DNA of 64,000 nucleotides from Promicromonospora sp. AC04 (GCF_003058225.1 NZ_QBUG01000014.1:1-64000); one strand, 5' to 3'. Shown: positions 33,932 through 43,051, numbered from the stretch's first letter. Translations and numbers: made by a program. Notes: generated from the letters alone by a model not told the origin.

Positions 33932-34723
33932 GTGGAGAACCCGAGGCCAACACGCCACCTTGAGCACATCGAGCCGGCACGGGTCACCGCGCACGTGCCG
34001 GTTTCAGCACAGGGGCCGGTTCCGGTGCCTGCGTGGGACCTGGCGCCGCCGTCCGGTCCGCCCGTGGATGGTGAACCCGCGTCGTCGTCGGCGGACACCA
34101 TCGGGGCCCGTCCGGTTCCGGACCGGCCGCGCTCGCGGTGGCCGGCGGTGGTGGCCGGCGGCGTGACGCTCGCTGTCGTCGCGCTGGGCACAGGCGGGGC
34201 GATCGCGCTGGGGGGCGACCACCAGAGAGACCTCGGTGCTGCCCCGGGCAGCGCGGAAGCCGTGGACGTGCTGGTCGTCGCTCCGGATGATCAGTCACCA
34301 GAAGATGCCGCTGGACCGGAGCGGCGCGGGGCCGGGGCGCGATCCGGTCCCGCCGACGCGCCGGAGGCCGGCCAGGGCGCACAGGGGTCGACGTCGTCGA
34401 ACGGGTCCGGGGGCGCGGCGGCGGCATCCGGGACGCGGCCCGAACAGAACGGCGCAGGCGGTGCTGGCGAAGGGACCACCGAATCGGGCGGCTCCACCGG
34501 CTCGGACGGCGGCAGTACCGACACCACGGGCGGCACCGGTTCGGCAGGTGGGGCCACGGCGACGCCGACAGCCACGCCGACTCCGACAGCCACGCCGTCC
34601 CCGACCGTCGAGCCGACGCCGAGCGCAGAGCCCACGCCGGAGCCGACCCCTGACCCGACGCCGGACCCCACAGCTTCTCCCTCGGCCTCGCCCGAGCCGA
34701 CCGGCACCCCGTCGTCGTCCTGA
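33932..34723 (+). CDS. Membrane-anchored low-complexity protein, 263 aa
   Basis: It starts at GTG 33932. A Pro/Arg-rich cytoplasmic N-terminus of about 70 residues is followed by one membrane segment (WPAVVAGGVTLAVVALGTGGAIAL). The outside part is disordered: Gly/Ser/Ala-rich, then a Thr-Pro repeat tail (TPTATPTPTATPSPT, EPTPDPTPDPTASPSAS) that resembles a cell-wall spacer. No domain or sorting signal is seen. AT-richer sequence before the GTG may be its promoter. Function unknown. Confidence 0.65.
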   Translation: MENPRPTRHLEHIEPARVTAHVPVSAQGPVPVPAWDLAPPSGPPVDGEPASSSADTIGARPVPDRPRSRWPAVVAGGVTLAVVALGTGGAIALGGDHQRDLGAAPGSAEAVDVLVVAPDDQSPEDAAGPERRGAGARSGPADAPEAGQGAQGSTSSNGSGGAAAASGTRPEQNGAGGAGEGTTESGGSTGSDGGSTDTTGGTGSAGGATATPTATPTPTATPSPTVEPTPSAEPTPEPTPDPTPDPTASPSASPEPTGTPSSS

Positions 34724-34793
34724 TCCCCGCCGTCGTGCCGGATCCGGCGCAGGGGCTCTCGTCGACGGGAAGTGGTCCGGCCGGACGCTGGGC

Positions 34794-35450
34794 TCAGCCC
34801 GGCCAGGTGCGCCGGTCGCGGGCCGCCAGGTGCACGATCTCGAGCTCGCGCTCGGTGAGCATCGCCCGGCGGCTCTCGAGCCACGGCACGAGCTCGTTGT
34901 CGGTCAGCACCTCCACGCCGTCACGCGGCCCCTCGACCCGGGGCTGGTCGGCGCGGACGAAGACGATCACCGGCCGCACCGTGATCGGCACCTTCGTGGC
35001 GCGCCCCAGGATCTCCTGGGTCCGGCGCGCTTCGTACGCGGCGGCGTCGGCGGTGACGGGGAGCGTTGGCCGGTACACGGTGTGGATGGTGTAGACGCCG
35101 CCGGGCCCGATCACGAGCTGGTCGAGCTCGAGGGCGCCGCCGTCGGCCCGGACCGACTGCAGGACGCGCCAGATGGGGCGGTGCGCGACGAGCTCCCAGA
35201 GCTCCTTGGCCCCTGCGCGAGCACCGGTGATCCGGCGCCGCAGCGCGCGGTGCTGCTCGTCGGGGCGCCCGGTCAGCCGGCCGCGCAGCACGGCTGCGGT
35301 GTTCTGCCGGAAGTACGCGCGCCGCCGGGCGATCAGGTGCCTCGCCGGACGGTTGTTGGTGAGGTCCTCTCCACGGGCCAGGCGGCCCGTTCGGAGGTAA
35401 GGCAGTGCATCGGCGACAGTGACGGGAACGCTGGATGTTTCAGTGCCCAT
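34794..35450 (-). CDS. NERD-domain protein, 218 aa
   Basis: GARAGAKELWELVAHRPIWRVLQSVR and ALELDQLVIGPGGVYTIHT match the nuclease-related NERD domain at residues about 75-180. In active members the motif reads D-x-D-H and ends in a Lys; here it is LDQ and HTVY, so catalytic activity is doubtful. No membrane segment is seen. An ATG start at 35450 fits. Its role could be DNA-related, but this is inference. Confidence 0.7.
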   Translation of the reverse strand: MGTETSSVPVTVADALPYLRTGRLARGEDLTNNRPARHLIARRRAYFRQNTAAVLRGRLTGRPDEQHRALRRRITGARAGAKELWELVAHRPIWRVLQSVRADGGALELDQLVIGPGGVYTIHTVYRPTLPVTADAAAYEARRTQEILGRATKVPITVRPVIVFVRADQPRVEGPRDGVEVLTDNELVPWLESRRAMLTERELEIVHLAARDRRTWPG

Positions 35451-35511
35451 GAGCCGGACGGTACGTCCGCGACGCTGCGCGCGCGCGTTCTGGCAGTGAA
35501 GCAGAGAGACA

Positions 35512-36723
35512 TCACCCGCCGGCAGGGCCGCGCGGGAACGCCCGCCGCCCCAGCAGCACGACGACGAGCGCCGCCACCACCAGCGCCCCGCCGACGTACG
35601 GCACGACGGCGACGCCCGCGCCGTCGAGCACGAGCGCCCCGAGCGCCGCGCCGCCGCCGATGCCGATGTTCGCGGTGGCGTTGACGAGCGCGCCGACGAC
35701 GTCGGGCGAGGCGCCGCGCGTCCGGATGGCCGCCGTCTGGAAGACGGCGGCGCAGGCGCCGAAGCCGATGCTCCACACCGCCGCGGCCGCGAGCGTGCCC
35801 ACCGTCCCGGGGAAGGCGAGCCCGAGCGCGAGGACCCCGCCGGCGACGACGGCGAGGGTGACCACCGTGGTCTGCCGGAGCCGGACGTCGAGCCGGGCGG
35901 CCGCGTACGCGGCGCCGATGAGGCCGAGCGCGCCGATCAGCAGCAGGGCGGGGCCGAGCGCGGCGGTGGCGAGCCCGGCGGCCAGGAGCAGCACCGATAT
36001 GTAGGTGTAGACCGTGTAGTGGCCGAGATAGACCAGGGCGTTCGCCGTGGTGACGCCGGCGAGGGCGGTGCGGCGGGCACCGCGGGCGGCGTCGTCCGGG
36101 GGAGCGCCGCCACCCGGGACCGACGGCAGCAGCAGCGCCGTGAGCACGCCGGCAAGCGCGCACGCCCCGGCCAGGACGAAGAAGGAGGTGCGCCACCCGA
36201 CGGCGGTGCCGAGCGACGTCGACAGGGGCACGCCGAGGACGAACCCGGCTGACGCCCCCAGCGTGACGAGCGCCAGGGCGCGGCCGGCGAGGTGCGGGCG
36301 CACCAGGCGCGAGGCGTACCCGATGCTCACCGAGAAGAAGACGGCGTGGGAGGCCCCGCCCAGCGCCCGGGCCACGGCGACGAGGGCGAACGTGGGCGCG
36401 AGGGCCACGATCACGTTGCTCAGGGTGTAGATCGCGAGGGCGCCGAGGAGCACGGCCTTGCGCGGCAGCCGGCGCGTGGCCGACGTCAGGGGGAGGGCGA
36501 GCGCCGCGACCATGAACGCGTACGCGGTGACCAGGAGCCCCGCGACGGCCTCGGAGACGGTGAGGTCGTCGCTGATCAGGGGGAGCAGGCCCACCGGGAC
36601 CAGCTCCGTCGTGATGGCGACGAACGTGGCCAGGGCCAGGGCGAACAGGCCGCCGGCCGCCTCGCGGACATCGCCCGGTTGCCAGGGCGTGGGCCGGGGG
36701 CTCGAGGTTGGCATGGGTCCCAT
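35512..36723 (-). CDS. MFS transporter (DHA1 family), 403 aa
   Basis: I start at ATG 36723 (ATG 36714 is also possible); codons upstream belong to the promoter region. It has 12 membrane segments. The loop after segment 2 carries ATRRLPRKAVLLG, the motif-A region of DHA1 exporters, and ATELVPVGLLPLIS is like AraJ/arabinose-efflux relatives. It is probably a proton-coupled drug or sugar efflux pump in the cytoplasmic membrane. It is divergent from the ABC-F gene. Confidence 0.88.
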   Translation of the reverse strand: MGPMPTSSPRPTPWQPGDVREAAGGLFALALATFVAITTELVPVGLLPLISDDLTVSEAVAGLLVTAYAFMVAALALPLTSATRRLPRKAVLLGALAIYTLSNVIVALAPTFALVAVARALGGASHAVFFSVSIGYASRLVRPHLAGRALALVTLGASAGFVLGVPLSTSLGTAVGWRTSFFVLAGACALAGVLTALLLPSVPGGGAPPDDAARGARRTALAGVTTANALVYLGHYTVYTYISVLLLAAGLATAALGPALLLIGALGLIGAAYAAARLDVRLRQTTVVTLAVVAGGVLALGLAFPGTVGTLAAAAVWSIGFGACAAVFQTAAIRTRGASPDVVGALVNATANIGIGGGAALGALVLDGAGVAVVPYVGGALVVAALVVVLLGRRAFPRGPAGG

Positions 36724-36882
36724 CCCAGACGGGGCCGGCCCGAATAACAAGGCGAACTGAAGAACAGTGAGATTCGTCGCGACCCGTCCGGTGCCGGGCC
36801 CGCACCCTCTAGACTGGACCGGCCCCCGCCGCCGTGGGCCGAACGACGAGCTGCCCACCCCTTAACTGTGAGGAACACCTGC

Positions 36883-38481
36883 GTGATCACTGCCCATGGC
36901 GTCGAGCTGCGCGTCGGCGCGCGCGTGCTGCTGAGCGAGGCCACCTTCCGGGTCGCCTCGGGCGACCGGATCGGCCTCGTCGGCCGTAACGGTGCCGGCA
37001 AGACCACGCTGACCAAGACCCTCGCGGGCGAGACCCAGCCGACGGGCGGGCAGATCGTGCGCGGCACCGACATCGGCTACCTGCCGCAGGACCCGCGCAC
37101 GGGCGACCTGGAGGTCCTCGCGATGGACCGCGTGCTGTCCGCGCGCGGCCTGGACAAGGTCATCGCGAAGATGCGCGCGGCCGAGGGCGAGATGGCGTCG
37201 GCGGACCCGGCGACGCAGAACGCCGCGATGGAGCGCTATCCCAAGCTGGAGGCGCGGTTCCTGGCCGCCGGCGGGTACTCCGCCGAGTCCGAGGCGCAGA
37301 TCATCACGGCGAACCTGGGCCTGGACGACCGCGTCCTGGCGCAGCCGCTCGGCACCCTCTCCGGCGGCCAGCGCCGCCGGATCGAGCTGGCGCGCATCCT
37401 GTTCAGCGGTGTCGAGACGCTGCTGCTGGACGAGCCCACCAACCACCTCGACGCCGACTCGATCATCTGGCTGCGCGACTACCTGCGGGCGTACAACGGT
37501 GGCTTCATCGTGATCAGCCACGACGTCGACCTGCTGCGCGCCACCGTGAACAAGGTGTTCCACCTGGACGCGAACCGGGGCGAGCTCGACCAGTACAACC
37601 TGGGCTGGGACAGCTACCTGGAGCAGCGCGAGACGGACGAGCGGCGTCGTCGGCGGGAGCGGGCCAACGCCGAGAAGAAGGCAGGCACGCTGCTCGCCCA
37701 GGCCGAGAAGATGCGGGCCAAGGCGACCAAGGCGACCGCCGCGCAGAACATGATCAAGCGCGCCGAGAAGATGCTCGGCGGGCTGGAGGCCGAGCGCGCC
37801 TCGGACCGCGTGGCCAAGCTGCGCTTCCCGACGCCCGCGCCCTGCGGGCGCACGCCCCTGACCGCGAGCGGGCTGTCCAAGGCGTACGGGTCCCAGGAGG
37901 TGTTCGCCGGGGTCGACCTGGCGATCGACCGCGGGTCCCGCGTCGTCGTGCTCGGCTTCAACGGTGCGGGCAAGACGACGCTGCTGCGCATCCTGGCGGG
38001 CGTCGAGGCCCCGGACACGGGCGAGGTCGAGCCCGGCCACGGCCTCAAGCTCGGCTACTACGCCCAGGAGCACGACACGCTCGACATGAACGTGACGGTC
38101 GTGGAGAACCTGCGGCACGCCGCGCCCGACCTCACGGACACGCAGGTGCGCTCGGTGCTCGGCTCGTTCCTGTTCAGCGGGGACGACGCCGACAAGCCCA
38201 CCAGCGTGCTGTCCGGCGGCGAGAAGACGCGGCTGGCGCTTGCGACGATCGTGGTGTCCGGCGCGAACGTGCTGCTCCTGGACGAGCCGACCAACAACCT
38301 CGACCCAGCGTCGCGCGCCGAGATCCTCGGAGCCCTGAAGACGTACGAGGGCGCGGTGGTCATGGTGACCCACGACGACGGCGCCGTCGAGGCCCTGGAG
38401 CCCGAGCGCGTCCTCCTGCTGCCCGACGGCGACGAGGACCTCTGGAACGACAGCTACCAGGAGCTGGTCTCGCTCGCCTGA
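36883..38481 (+). CDS. ABC-F family ATPase, 532 aa
   Basis: It starts at GTG 36883 with GAGGAA upstream. Two ATPase domains are present: Walker A GRNGAGKTTLTKTL and GFNGAGKTTLLRIL, signatures LSGGQRRR and LSGGEKTR, and Walker B LLLDEPTNHLD and LLLDEPTNNLD. A charged helical linker (residues about 245-310, ERRRRRERANAEKKAGTLLAQAEKMRAK) joins them. There are no membrane segments. ABC-F proteins bind the ribosome E site and relieve stalled translation or antibiotic block. Which subfamily it belongs to cannot be told from here. Confidence 0.92.
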   Translation: MITAHGVELRVGARVLLSEATFRVASGDRIGLVGRNGAGKTTLTKTLAGETQPTGGQIVRGTDIGYLPQDPRTGDLEVLAMDRVLSARGLDKVIAKMRAAEGEMASADPATQNAAMERYPKLEARFLAAGGYSAESEAQIITANLGLDDRVLAQPLGTLSGGQRRRIELARILFSGVETLLLDEPTNHLDADSIIWLRDYLRAYNGGFIVISHDVDLLRATVNKVFHLDANRGELDQYNLGWDSYLEQRETDERRRRRERANAEKKAGTLLAQAEKMRAKATKATAAQNMIKRAEKMLGGLEAERASDRVAKLRFPTPAPCGRTPLTASGLSKAYGSQEVFAGVDLAIDRGSRVVVLGFNGAGKTTLLRILAGVEAPDTGEVEPGHGLKLGYYAQEHDTLDMNVTVVENLRHAAPDLTDTQVRSVLGSFLFSGDDADKPTSVLSGGEKTRLALATIVVSGANVLLLDEPTNNLDPASRAEILGALKTYEGAVVMVTHDDGAVEALEPERVLLLPDGDEDLWNDSYQELVSLA

Positions 38482-38549
38482 GCCCCGAGCGAACTGCCGG
38501 CTCAGGTGACAGAGCCGGAGCCCGGCGACGGGCCGGGGGAACCACTACA

Positions 38550-38608
38550 TCTGCGGAGTGTGTTGCTCTGCGTAGACAACGTCTACGCAGAGCAACACAC
38601 TCCGCAGA
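38550..38608. terminator. Perfect 28-bp hairpin between convergent genes
   Basis: Positions 38550-38577 and 38581-38608 are perfect reverse complements with only three bases between them. A further CTACA/TGTAG pairing lies outside. It lies between the ends of the ABC-F gene and SURF1 and can act as a bidirectional terminator. It is the perfect copy of the element at 31289-31332. Confidence 0.75.
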
Positions 38609-38711
38609 CTTGTAGTCACCCCGGCTGCCCTGGCAGCGCAGGTCGCCCTGGCCGTGAGGTCGCGACGGCTTCGGAGGCTGCGACGGCTGCGACGGCCGCG
38701 CAGGTCGCGAC

Positions 38712-38774
38712 GGTCGCGCAGGTCGCGCAGGTCGCGCAGGTCGCGCAGGTCGCGCAGGTCGCGCAGGTCGCGCA
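38712..38774. repeat. Minisatellite, 9-bp unit x 7
   Basis: GGTCGCGCA repeats seven times without change, flanked by degenerate copies. It lies in the intergenic gap between the hairpin and the SURF1 stop. The rest of the 38482-38830 gap shows no gene. Confidence 0.85.
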
Positions 38775-38830
38775 GGTCGCGACGGGCTGTTCGACCAACA
38801 GCTGCGGCTCGATCGACGGGCGCGCGCGCC

Positions 38831-39865
38831 TCAGTGCAGCTGGGCCTCGATCAGCGCGTCTTCCTCGTCCTCCGCGGTCGGACGGCGGTCGCGCGTCGGC
38901 CTGCGTGCGCGGACGCCGTCGCCGTCGGACGCCTCGCCCGAGGCCAGCAGCAGGTCGCCCGCCGATACGCTCTCGCCGCGCAGCGCCCCGCGCTCGCGGC
39001 GCCACAGCAGGATGTACCCGCCGATCGCGCCGATCGCGAAGATGCACCACTGGAAGGCGTACGACAGGTGCGAGCCGGGGTCGGTGTCCGGCTTGGGCAG
39101 GGCGGCGAGCTGGGTCTCGGGGGCCGGCTCCTCCGAGCGCAGGGCGCCATACGCGCCGACGGTGCGGCCCTCTGCCCACCCGGCGCCGTCGGGCCCTGCG
39201 GCGAGCACCTGCGCGGTCGAGATCGCCTGCACCTGCCCGGCGGGCGCGCCGCGGCTCGACGCGGGCTCGTCCGCCCGCAGGGAGGCCACCACGGTCACGG
39301 TGCCCGACGGCGGCGCGGGCACCGCATCGGGTGACGAAGCGTCGGACCCCAGCGGTACGAACCCGCGGTCGACGACGATCACGATGTCCTGCCCGGCGAG
39401 CTGCGCCTCGAACGGCACGAGCACGTGGTACCCGCCCTGCCCGCCCACGGGCCGGTTGCGGAGCAGCACGGTGGCGTCCGCGACGTACTCACCCTCGAGC
39501 TCCACCCGCTGCCAGATCTCGTCGTCCGGTACGACGGCGCCCGGCCCGTCCAGGATCTCGTCCACGGGCACGGCCGGCGCCGACCAGTTGGCGTTGATGA
39601 GGTCGATCTCGGCGTTGCGGGACTCGGACCGGTTCCACTGCCAGCGGCCCGCGACCAGGCACAGGGCGGCCAGGACCACCGCGGCCACCGCGAGGATGAC
39701 CCACTGGCGGGTCGTGCGCGGTCCACGGGCGTCGTCGGCTGCGGCGGGACCGCTGGCCTGCGGGCCGCCGGCCTGAGGACCGCCGGCCTGCGGCCCGCCG
39801 GAACCAGGGGCGTGGACGTCCGGGCCGCCGGCCTCCGGGGCGTGGGCCAACCTGCTGTCGCTCAC
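38831..39865 (-). CDS. SURF1 family protein, 344 aa
   Basis: It starts at GTG 39865 (GTGA overlap with the upstream stop). A repeated GGPQA N-terminal tail is cytoplasmic. Membrane segment 1 is WVILAVAAVVLAALCLVAGRWQW. The central domain has EYVADATVLLRNRPVGGQGGYHVLVPF and VDRGFVPL, typical SURF1 motifs. Segment 2 is near HLSYAFQWCIFAIGAIGGYILLWRRE. SURF1 helps assemble haem-copper cytochrome oxidase in the membrane. A charged C-terminal tail of about 60 residues is long for the family. Confidence 0.9.
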   Translation of the reverse strand: MSDSRLAHAPEAGGPDVHAPGSGGPQAGGPQAGGPQASGPAAADDARGPRTTRQWVILAVAAVVLAALCLVAGRWQWNRSESRNAEIDLINANWSAPAVPVDEILDGPGAVVPDDEIWQRVELEGEYVADATVLLRNRPVGGQGGYHVLVPFEAQLAGQDIVIVVDRGFVPLGSDASSPDAVPAPPSGTVTVVASLRADEPASSRGAPAGQVQAISTAQVLAAGPDGAGWAEGRTVGAYGALRSEEPAPETQLAALPKPDTDPGSHLSYAFQWCIFAIGAIGGYILLWRRERGALRGESVSAGDLLLASGEASDGDGVRARRPTRDRRPTAEDEEDALIEAQLH

Positions 39866-40113
39866 GACACCCGGTCCAGCTCGGCCACCGCCACCGTCTG
39901 CTTCCAGAACGACCGCGACGCCAGGAACTGCTCGAGGTGCTCGCGGTGCTCGTCGCACGCGAGCCACACCTTGCGCCGCTCGGGCGTGTGCAGCTTCGGG
40001 TTGTTCCAGAGCAGACCCCACGCGGCCTGCGTGCGGCAGCCCTTCGCGCTGCAGATCAGCTCGCCGTCGGGCACGGGGTCGGGTGCGGGGCCCGAGAGTC
40101 CGAGGAGGTCCAT
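39862..40113 (-). CDS. Small conserved actinobacterial protein, 83 aa
   Basis: The ATG at 40113 (MDLLGLSG) is decided by the upstream GAGG-type ribosome site on the minus strand. It has ICSAKGCRTQAAWGLLWNNPKLHTPERRKVWLACDEHREHLEQFL, with cysteines in a CxxxxC and a later CDEH arrangement that suggests zinc binding. Actinobacterial homologues are sometimes labelled acetone carboxylase, without support I know of. It is coupled to SURF1 by the GTGA overlap. Confidence 0.75.
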   Translation of the reverse strand: MDLLGLSGPAPDPVPDGELICSAKGCRTQAAWGLLWNNPKLHTPERRKVWLACDEHREHLEQFLASRSFWKQTVAVAELDRVS

Positions 40114-40124
40114 CGGTAGTCCCC

Positions 40125-40526
40125 TCAGTCGTCCACGTGATCGATGACGCGGCCTGCGCCCGGAGAGCCCGGAGAGCCCGGAGCGCCCGGAGCGCCCGGA
40201 GAGCCGGGCACATCGGGGGAGTCCGGGGTGCCGGCGGAGCCGGCGCCGTCGGGCAGCTCGGTGAGCGCCGGAGCGGCCGCGGGCGTGACGGGGGAGGTGT
40301 CGTGCGTCGCGTGGTCCCGGCCGGCGTTGGCGATGAGCACCGCCGAGTACGGCAGCACCACGGCGGCGGCCACGAGCGCCCAGCGGACCCAGCCGTCGAC
40401 CAGGACGGCGCCGATGATGCAGACCACGCGGATCGACATCTGGATGAGGTAGCTGCGCGTGCGGCGTGCCTGGTCCACCGCCAGCGGCTCGGGGGCCGAG
40501 GTGATGGAGGGTACCGGCTCGCTCAT
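40125..40526 (-). CDS. DUF3099 membrane protein, 133 aa
   Basis: The N-terminal half has DUF3099 (RRTRSYLIQMSIRVVCIIGAVLVDGWVRWALVAAAVVLPYSAVLIANAGRD), with two membrane segments. The tail contains a collagen-like (GAPGAPGSPGSPGAG) run from a 9-bp repeat. It is first of a minus-strand set with the 83-aa protein and SURF1. Function unknown, actinobacteria-specific. Confidence 0.88.
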   Translation of the reverse strand: MSEPVPSITSAPEPLAVDQARRTRSYLIQMSIRVVCIIGAVLVDGWVRWALVAAAVVLPYSAVLIANAGRDHATHDTSPVTPAAAPALTELPDGAGSAGTPDSPDVPGSPGAPGAPGSPGSPGAGRVIDHVDD

Positions 40527-40779
40527 TCCGCCAGTCTACGTGCGCGGGGAACCCGCAGGGCACGCGCCAGGCGTGCCTCGACACGCGCGGGCGGGTTGTA
40601 GGAAACCGACAAGGACCAGTGGATCACTGTGGCCCGCCGCGCGCGGCGCGGTTCCGACGCGCGGGGTAGCGTCGCAGCGGACCTGGGACGAGACCCGGGT
40701 CTCCCCAGGAATCCGGCCGCAGCCCCAGCCCCGCGCGGCCTCCATGCGAAAGCACCGTTCCAGCATCGAGGAGCCTCAG

Positions 40780-41523
40780 GTGACCACCACGCCCGCCACT
40801 CAGAGCATCGCCGACACCACCGGCCGGGTAGTCGTAGTGACGGGTGCCGCTCGCGGCATCGGCCGCGCCATCGCCGAGCGTTTTGTGGCCGACGGCGACC
40901 GCGTCGCCACGATCTACCGCGGCGGCGACCTGCCCAAGGGCGTTGAGGGCTATGTGGCCGACGTCACGGACACCGCGGCCGTCGACGCCGCGTTCACCGC
41001 CATCGAGGCGGACCTGGGCCCGGTCGAGGTGCTGGTGGCCAACGCCGGCGTGACGAAGGACCAGCTCCTCATGCGGATGAGCGACGAGGAGTTCGAGTCG
41101 GTCGTCGACGTGAACCTCACCGGGACGTTCCGCTGCGTGCGCCGCGTGTCGAAGGGCATGATCCGGGCCCGGAAGGGCCGCATCGTGCTGCTGGGCTCGA
41201 TCGTCGGCATGTCCGGCGGGCCCGGCCAGGTCAACTACTCCTCGTCCAAGGCGGCCCTGGTGGGCATGGCCCGCTCGATCACCCGTGAGCTCGGCGCGCG
41301 CGGCATCACCGCGAACGTCGTCGCGCCGGGCTACGTCGAGACCGACATGACGGCCGCGCTGTCCGAGGACCTGCGCAGCGGCTACCTCAAGACGATCCCG
41401 GCCCGCCGCTTCGCCGCGCCGGACGAGGTGGCGGCAGTGGTCGCGTTCGTCGCGTCCGAGGCCGCGGGCTACGTCTCGGGTGCGGTCATCCCCGTCGACG
41501 GTGGGCTCGGGATGGGGCACTGA
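40780..41523 (+). CDS. fabG: 3-oxoacyl-ACP reductase FabG, 247 aa
   Basis: I use GTG 40780; ATG 40744 is possible but 12 codons longer. The Rossmann fold starts VVVVTGAARGIGRAIAERF, then NAG (ANAGVTKDQLLMRM). The Ser-Tyr-Lys triad is LLGSIVGMSGGPGQVNYSSSK. The end PVDGGLGMGH is FabG-like. It reduces 3-oxoacyl-ACP with NADPH in fatty acid synthesis II. It is followed by the enoyl reductase, an order shared with mycobacterial mabA-inhA. Confidence 0.92.
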   Translation: MTTTPATQSIADTTGRVVVVTGAARGIGRAIAERFVADGDRVATIYRGGDLPKGVEGYVADVTDTAAVDAAFTAIEADLGPVEVLVANAGVTKDQLLMRMSDEEFESVVDVNLTGTFRCVRRVSKGMIRARKGRIVLLGSIVGMSGGPGQVNYSSSKAALVGMARSITRELGARGITANVVAPGYVETDMTAALSEDLRSGYLKTIPARRFAAPDEVAAVVAFVASEAAGYVSGAVIPVDGGLGMGH

Positions 41524-41684
41524 CCCGTACTCTGACGCCGCTACCTGCGGTTTCGCCCGTACATATCCAACACTCTCGACATGAAGTACGGCGCGGAGTT
41601 TCGTTCCACGCCGTGATCCGCATTACGCTCGCACCCAGCGCAGGGGTCGCCTTCGGCACGCCTGCGCCTGATCGGAAGGACAAC

Positions 41685-42455
41685 ATGGGTCTCCTCGAAG
41701 GTAAGAAGCTGCTCGTCACGGGCGTGCTGACGGACTCGTCGATCGCATTCCACGCCGCCCGGCTCGCTCAGGAGGAGGGCGCTGAGGTCGTGCTCTCGTC
41801 CTTCGGGCGGCAGATGAAGCTTACCCAGGCCTTCGCGAAGCGCCTGCCGGTGGAGGCTCCGGTGGTCGAGCTGGACGCCACCAGCCAGGAGAACCTCGAC
41901 GCGCTGGCGGACGCCGTGCGCGCGGAGGGCTTCGACCGCCTCGACGGCGTCGTGCACTCGATCGGGTTCGCGCCGCAGTCCGTCATGGGCGGCAACTTCC
42001 TGTCGGGCACCTGGGAGGACGTCGCCACCGCGCTGCACGTCTCCACGTTCTCGTACAAGTCGATCGCCGTGGCCGCCCAGCCGCTCATGACCGACGGCGG
42101 CGCCGTCGTCGGCCTGACGTTCGACGCGCAGTTCGCCTGGCCCGTCTACGACTGGATGGGCGTGGCCAAGGCGGGCCTCGAGTCCGCGAACCGCTACCTG
42201 GCGCGAGACCTCGGTCCCGAGGGCATCCGCTGCAACCTCGTCTCGGCAGGGCCGATCCGGACCACCGCCGCCAAGTCCATCCCGGGCTTCGCGACGATGG
42301 AGGATGCCTGGCCGACCCGAGCCCCGCTCGGCTGGGACCAGACCACCGCGGAGCCGGCGGCACGTGCCGTGTGCGCGCTGCTGTCGGACTGGTTCCCGGC
42401 TACCACCGGTGAGATCGTGCACGTCGACGGCGGCGTGCACGCCATGGGTCAATAG
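41685..42455 (+). CDS. fabI: Enoyl-ACP reductase (FabI/InhA type), 256 aa
   Basis: It starts at ATG 41685 after an RBS-containing stretch. It shows KKLLVTGVLTDSSIAFHAARLAQEEGAEVVLSSF, the InhA-type cofactor site with Ser-Ile. Further on are HSIGFAPQSVMGGNF, the catalytic Tyr/Lys in YDWMGVAKAGLESANRYLARDLG, and ISAGPIRT-like SAGPIRTTAAKSI. It completes fatty acid elongation with NADH. It lies 161 bp downstream of fabG on the same strand and is probably cotranscribed. Confidence 0.93.
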   Translation: MGLLEGKKLLVTGVLTDSSIAFHAARLAQEEGAEVVLSSFGRQMKLTQAFAKRLPVEAPVVELDATSQENLDALADAVRAEGFDRLDGVVHSIGFAPQSVMGGNFLSGTWEDVATALHVSTFSYKSIAVAAQPLMTDGGAVVGLTFDAQFAWPVYDWMGVAKAGLESANRYLARDLGPEGIRCNLVSAGPIRTTAAKSIPGFATMEDAWPTRAPLGWDQTTAEPAARAVCALLSDWFPATTGEIVHVDGGVHAMGQ

Positions 42456-42472
42456 ATGGGCAGGAGGCACTG

Positions 42473-43015
42473 ATGGGCAGAGCGTCGGGCACGGAGCCCA
42501 CTACGTCGCCGGTGCGGCGACTGGTGTTGCTCCGGCACGCGAAGGCGGAGCCGGCGTCGGAACTTCCCGACGAGAAGCGGCCGCTCGCCCTGCGTGGCCG
42601 GGACCAGGCAGCGAAGGTCGGTGCGGCTCTGGTCGCGTCCGGTCTCGTGCCCGACGCCGTCCTCGTCTCCGGGTCGCTCCGCACGCGGCAGACCTGGGAC
42701 CTCGCGCGCAAGCACCTGGGCGATCCGCCGGTGGCCTTCACCGACGACCTGCTGGGCGCGATGCCCCGCGGGGTGCTCGCGCTGGTGCGTGAGCTCGACC
42801 CCGCGGCCCGGACCGTCCTCGTGATCGGCCACGAGCCCGCCATGGCGGGTACGGCCGAGCTCCTGGCCGGCCCGGGCTCGGAGGACGGCGCCGTCGCGCA
42901 GGTCCGCGTCGGCGTCCCGACGGCGACGTACTCGGTCCTGGAGGCCGACCTGGCCTGGTCGGACTGGGACCGAAAAACGGCCCGCCTGACGGAGGTAACC
43001 CGCCCGAACGCCTGA
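42473..43015 (+). CDS. sixA: SixA-like histidine phosphatase, 180 aa
   Basis: RLVLLRHAKAEP has the catalytic RHG-type His of the histidine phosphatase superfamily. RTRQTW and VIGHEPAM complete the site. The length and motif set are those of the SixA branch, which removes phosphate from phospho-histidine or small phospho-esters. It lies 17 bp after fabI. Confidence 0.88.
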   Translation: MGRASGTEPTTSPVRRLVLLRHAKAEPASELPDEKRPLALRGRDQAAKVGAALVASGLVPDAVLVSGSLRTRQTWDLARKHLGDPPVAFTDDLLGAMPRGVLALVRELDPAARTVLVIGHEPAMAGTAELLAGPGSEDGAVAQVRVGVPTATYSVLEADLAWSDWDRKTARLTEVTRPNA

Positions 43016-43021
43016 CCCGCC

Positions 43022-43049
43022 AACAGCCCCCGGCGCCGGGGGCGGTTGA
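43022..43049. terminator. Terminator between sixA and serB
   Basis: GCCCCCGGC and GCCGGGGGC form a stem between the ends of the convergent sixA and serB genes, extended by CAAC/GTTG. Confidence 0.6.
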
Positions 43050-43051
43050 GG

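Noticed and set aside
38704-38785. CRISPR-like array
   Set aside because: The unit is 9 bp with no spacers, and there are no cas genes. It is a minisatellite.
38616-39179. Minus-strand frame with Ala-Thr-Cys repeats
   Set aside because: It is the translation of the 9-bp minisatellite and the SURF1 gene in the wrong frame.
41541-42470. Minus-strand frame opposite fabI
   Set aside because: A shadow: it has no ribosome site or family features, while the plus strand has a clear InhA-type enzyme.
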